Below the pieces are notes generated by a model. That model saw only the letters and a program-made list of their open reading frames with translations, searched no databases and was not told the origin of the DNA. From Lumnitzera littorea (taxonomy: Eukaryota; Streptophyta; Magnoliopsida; Myrtales; Combretaceae): 64,000 nt of DNA. The DNA is taken from the NCBI GenBank assembly GCA_024138015.1, contig JAMXBB010000002.1:9233183-9297182 (forward strand), read 5' to 3'. This document shows positions 62,215-64,000 of this stretch, in pieces. The stretch's first letter is position 1. Each line of letters opens with the position of its first letter. The translations under genes and the position numbers were made by a program.

Positions 62215-63298
62215 TGCTTAGTATTATAAAAAAGATAAAGGCCACCTTCTAATAAGCTATTCTACTACCTAAAACTAATCTTAAACTAACTCTACTCGAA
62301 TCAAAATTAAAATCCTTTTCTTTGTACTTATTTTTCTTTTAAAAAACTTAGTTGATTCTTTGGTCTTAATTTTTCTAGGTCGTTTTGCTCTGTTTAAATA
62401 CCGGAAATAGATGAAATATATGTTAACAGGTATTCTAGTAGTTTGAACAAGAATTAAAGGAAATTTGATGGAATATTTAGAGAATGAAAACGATAGTTGA
62501 TGCAACTCTACTAGGAGATTTTTGAGCTATAGGAGTAAAATTTGATATAAAACTTGATAACTTTGCGAAGCTTGTGAAGCTAGGAATTCAAGAGAATCGA
62601 CAGATCCAAGTTTGTTTGAGCACTGATAGAGATATGGAGAATTGAAGCGGAGATGATGTTGTTGGCCATTGAGGGGATGAAAGAGGAAGAAAGAAAAAAC
62701 AGGTACTATGATGCTAGAGTTATAAGTAGTAGAGCTAGCGCAACCAAGTCAATAAAGCAGTCTTCTCTCTTTGGCTGCCAAGTGTCCAAAAGCAGAAATG
62801 ATAGGGCTTATTGCAAATCAAATAAGAAGGCCTGGGCCCGAGAAAAAGATTTCGAGATAATATAGAAATATATTTTTGAATAATTAATGATGATGCTTTT
62901 ATGCAGTAAAATTTTATTAACAGTTATATATTACTTATAAATTTATGTGATATATTATTATTATTATAACTTTTATTGCGGGTTAGGAAGAAAAGAGAGA
63001 GTAAATTTAGAAATTCTCCATGCATTATAATGCGTGATAATTAGTATTTTATATATAACTTTTGTAATATATTTCAATAAAATTTTATTTATATCTTATA
63101 TGTAATTTATTAAGCACCATTATATACTGAAAATTTTTTTAGTTTACTACCTTAGACAAATATTCTTAATATTTGGGTTTCATTTACTATGAAATTATTT
63201 GTAAAATGTTAAATTGTCAAATTCTCGAAACTAAAATTTCTCCATCAGTAATTGTACAGTTGCTATGATTTTCATTTATTTATGTTTCCGGGTTTTAT
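62215..63298. other. Intergenic sequence
   Basis: AT-rich, no supported gene. A purine-rich frame at 62653-62865 has no recognisable motifs. Confidence 0.4.
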
Positions 63299-63390
63299 AG
63301 ATCGACAAGATAAAAGATTCTACATTTGCTCAGATACTACAGTTATCTTGAAAACTTATATTATCATGAAACCTTCAAAAAGTTGGAAAT
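63299..63390 (+). pseudogene. Broken last-exon copy of the pyrophosphorylase large subunit
   Basis: It reads RFYICSDTTVILKTYIIM, where the working exon reads GFYIRSGITVILKNSVIKNG. No other exon lies upstream within the window and the original splice acceptor is not retained. The matching 3' UTR and poly(A) signal (63512-63517) follow. It is a fragment, not a gene. Confidence 0.75.
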
Positions 63391-63942
63391 CTAACCGAAA
63401 AATGCATACCCGATTCCAGGCCGAAGGCGCATATTACGAAATAGTATGCTGTTTTAGCCAATTTTTGTACATTTTCACGTCTGATTTTTCATATAATCGT
63501 TGCATGATTTGAATAAAGATGACCGATCAATGTACAGGGGAATTATTTTTCCCTTCGCTCAAGTTTGTGATCGAAAAGTTGCACACAATGTAAACTCACC
63601 GAAAACATCGTATCTTTGCATAAGTAATGGCTTTATCTTTCTTGCAATTAGCAATACAACACGCAACCAACCTATTTGATAAATGTTAATGACTGCTATT
63701 AGAATATATCATATCACGACACGATCCTTGTAAAACATACTCTGTTCTTTCTAGTGTCCTTTTGTTTCTATATCATCACTACTTAAATCTTAACATCATC
63801 AAAACACAGTAGCATATGGAATCATGCATTCCTATTGCCAAATTGCTTCACCATTTCATGAGAGGGGTGACAATTTTCGCGACTGCTGCACGATAATGTT
63901 GGAAGTCGATGGGCTTTCCTCCAAGATAACTTCATATCCATC
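63299..63942 (+). repeat. Right copy of the ~0.65-kb direct repeat
   Basis: It matches 44998-45707. It starts within what was the last pyrophosphorylase exon and reaches the mannanase coding region, which continues intact beyond it. Together the two copies bracket 17.6 kb of unrelated DNA. Confidence 0.85.
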
Positions 63943-64000
63943 CCTGAAGTTATCCATGCCTTTGGCTAGGAGCTGCCAAAAGAGTCCACCGGCACACGCG
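63856..64000 (-). CDS. Mannan endo-1,4-beta-mannosidase-like protein, C-terminal 48 codons
   Basis: On the minus strand an open frame enters from the right edge and ends at TGA (63856-63858). It reads AGGLFWQLLAKGMDNFRDGY, then EVILEESPSTSNIIVQQS and a short RKLSPLS tail. This matches my memory of the C-terminus of plant GH5 endo-beta-mannanases, which have GLFWQL..GM..(F/Y)RDGYE and STA..I..QS. Such enzymes are secreted and cut mannans in the cell wall. The catalytic domain and signal peptide are outside the window. It converges on the broken pyrophosphorylase tail, with about 0.34 kb between its stop and that tail's poly(A) signal. Another GH5 subfamily is possible. Confidence 0.7.
   Translation of the reverse strand, partial: ACAGGLFWQLLAKGMDNFRDGYEVILEESPSTSNIIVQQSRKLSPLS

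Noticed and set aside
62653..62865. Lys/Glu-rich frame
   Set aside because: No motif, no splice context and no second copy; most likely chance.

Overview
Nuclear DNA of a flowering plant, most likely a eudicot. The window is AT-rich, its genes have many short exons with GT..AG introns, the ADP-glucose pyrophosphorylase carries a plastid-type leader, and the space between genes is filled with plant LTR retrotransposons and hAT transposons. Only three real host genes are visible. They are the 3' half of a paladin-like gene (1-5209, +), a complete large subunit of ADP-glucose pyrophosphorylase with 15 coding exons and 519 residues (40963-45084, +), and the last 48 codons of an endo-beta-mannanase-like gene that enters from the right edge (63856-64000, -).

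From 6.9 to 39.77 kb lies a nested transposon block. A decayed hAT element (about 6901-16950) is interrupted by two 3.1-kb solo LTRs. It abuts a Tat/Retand-like Ty3/gypsy element (16960-39762, target duplication TGTGG). The 5' LTR of that element is split by a third solo LTR, which itself contains a different solo LTR and a fourth solo LTR of the same family. The gypsy internal region holds two further solo LTRs. Six intact solo LTRs of one family (called family C here: TGTTACGCC...GGCTTACA, about 2.9-3.1 kb without nested inserts) each have a perfect 5-bp target duplication, and no internal region of that family is present. The gypsy gag-pol is riddled with stops, mostly TAG, and is catalytically broken. 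An antisense accessory gene remnant lies downstream of pol.

From 45.7 to 63.3 kb is a second accessory block. It contains a non-autonomous hAT-like element, two copies of a LINE-like RNase H remnant, another LTR family (D), older copies of family C, simple repeats and a short hAT MITE. The block is flanked by a direct repeat of about 0.65-0.7 kb that spans the last exon and 3' UTR of the pyrophosphorylase gene and the 3' end of the convergent mannanase gene. The left copy completes the pyrophosphorylase gene and carries only a mannanase tail. The right copy carries only a pyrophosphorylase tail and completes the mannanase gene. The simplest reading is that two convergent neighbours were separated by a break with large staggered duplication, or by a small tandem duplication later filled with about 17.6 kb, leaving both genes whole. 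This is the most unusual structure in the window. No wholly new molecular system is apparent.
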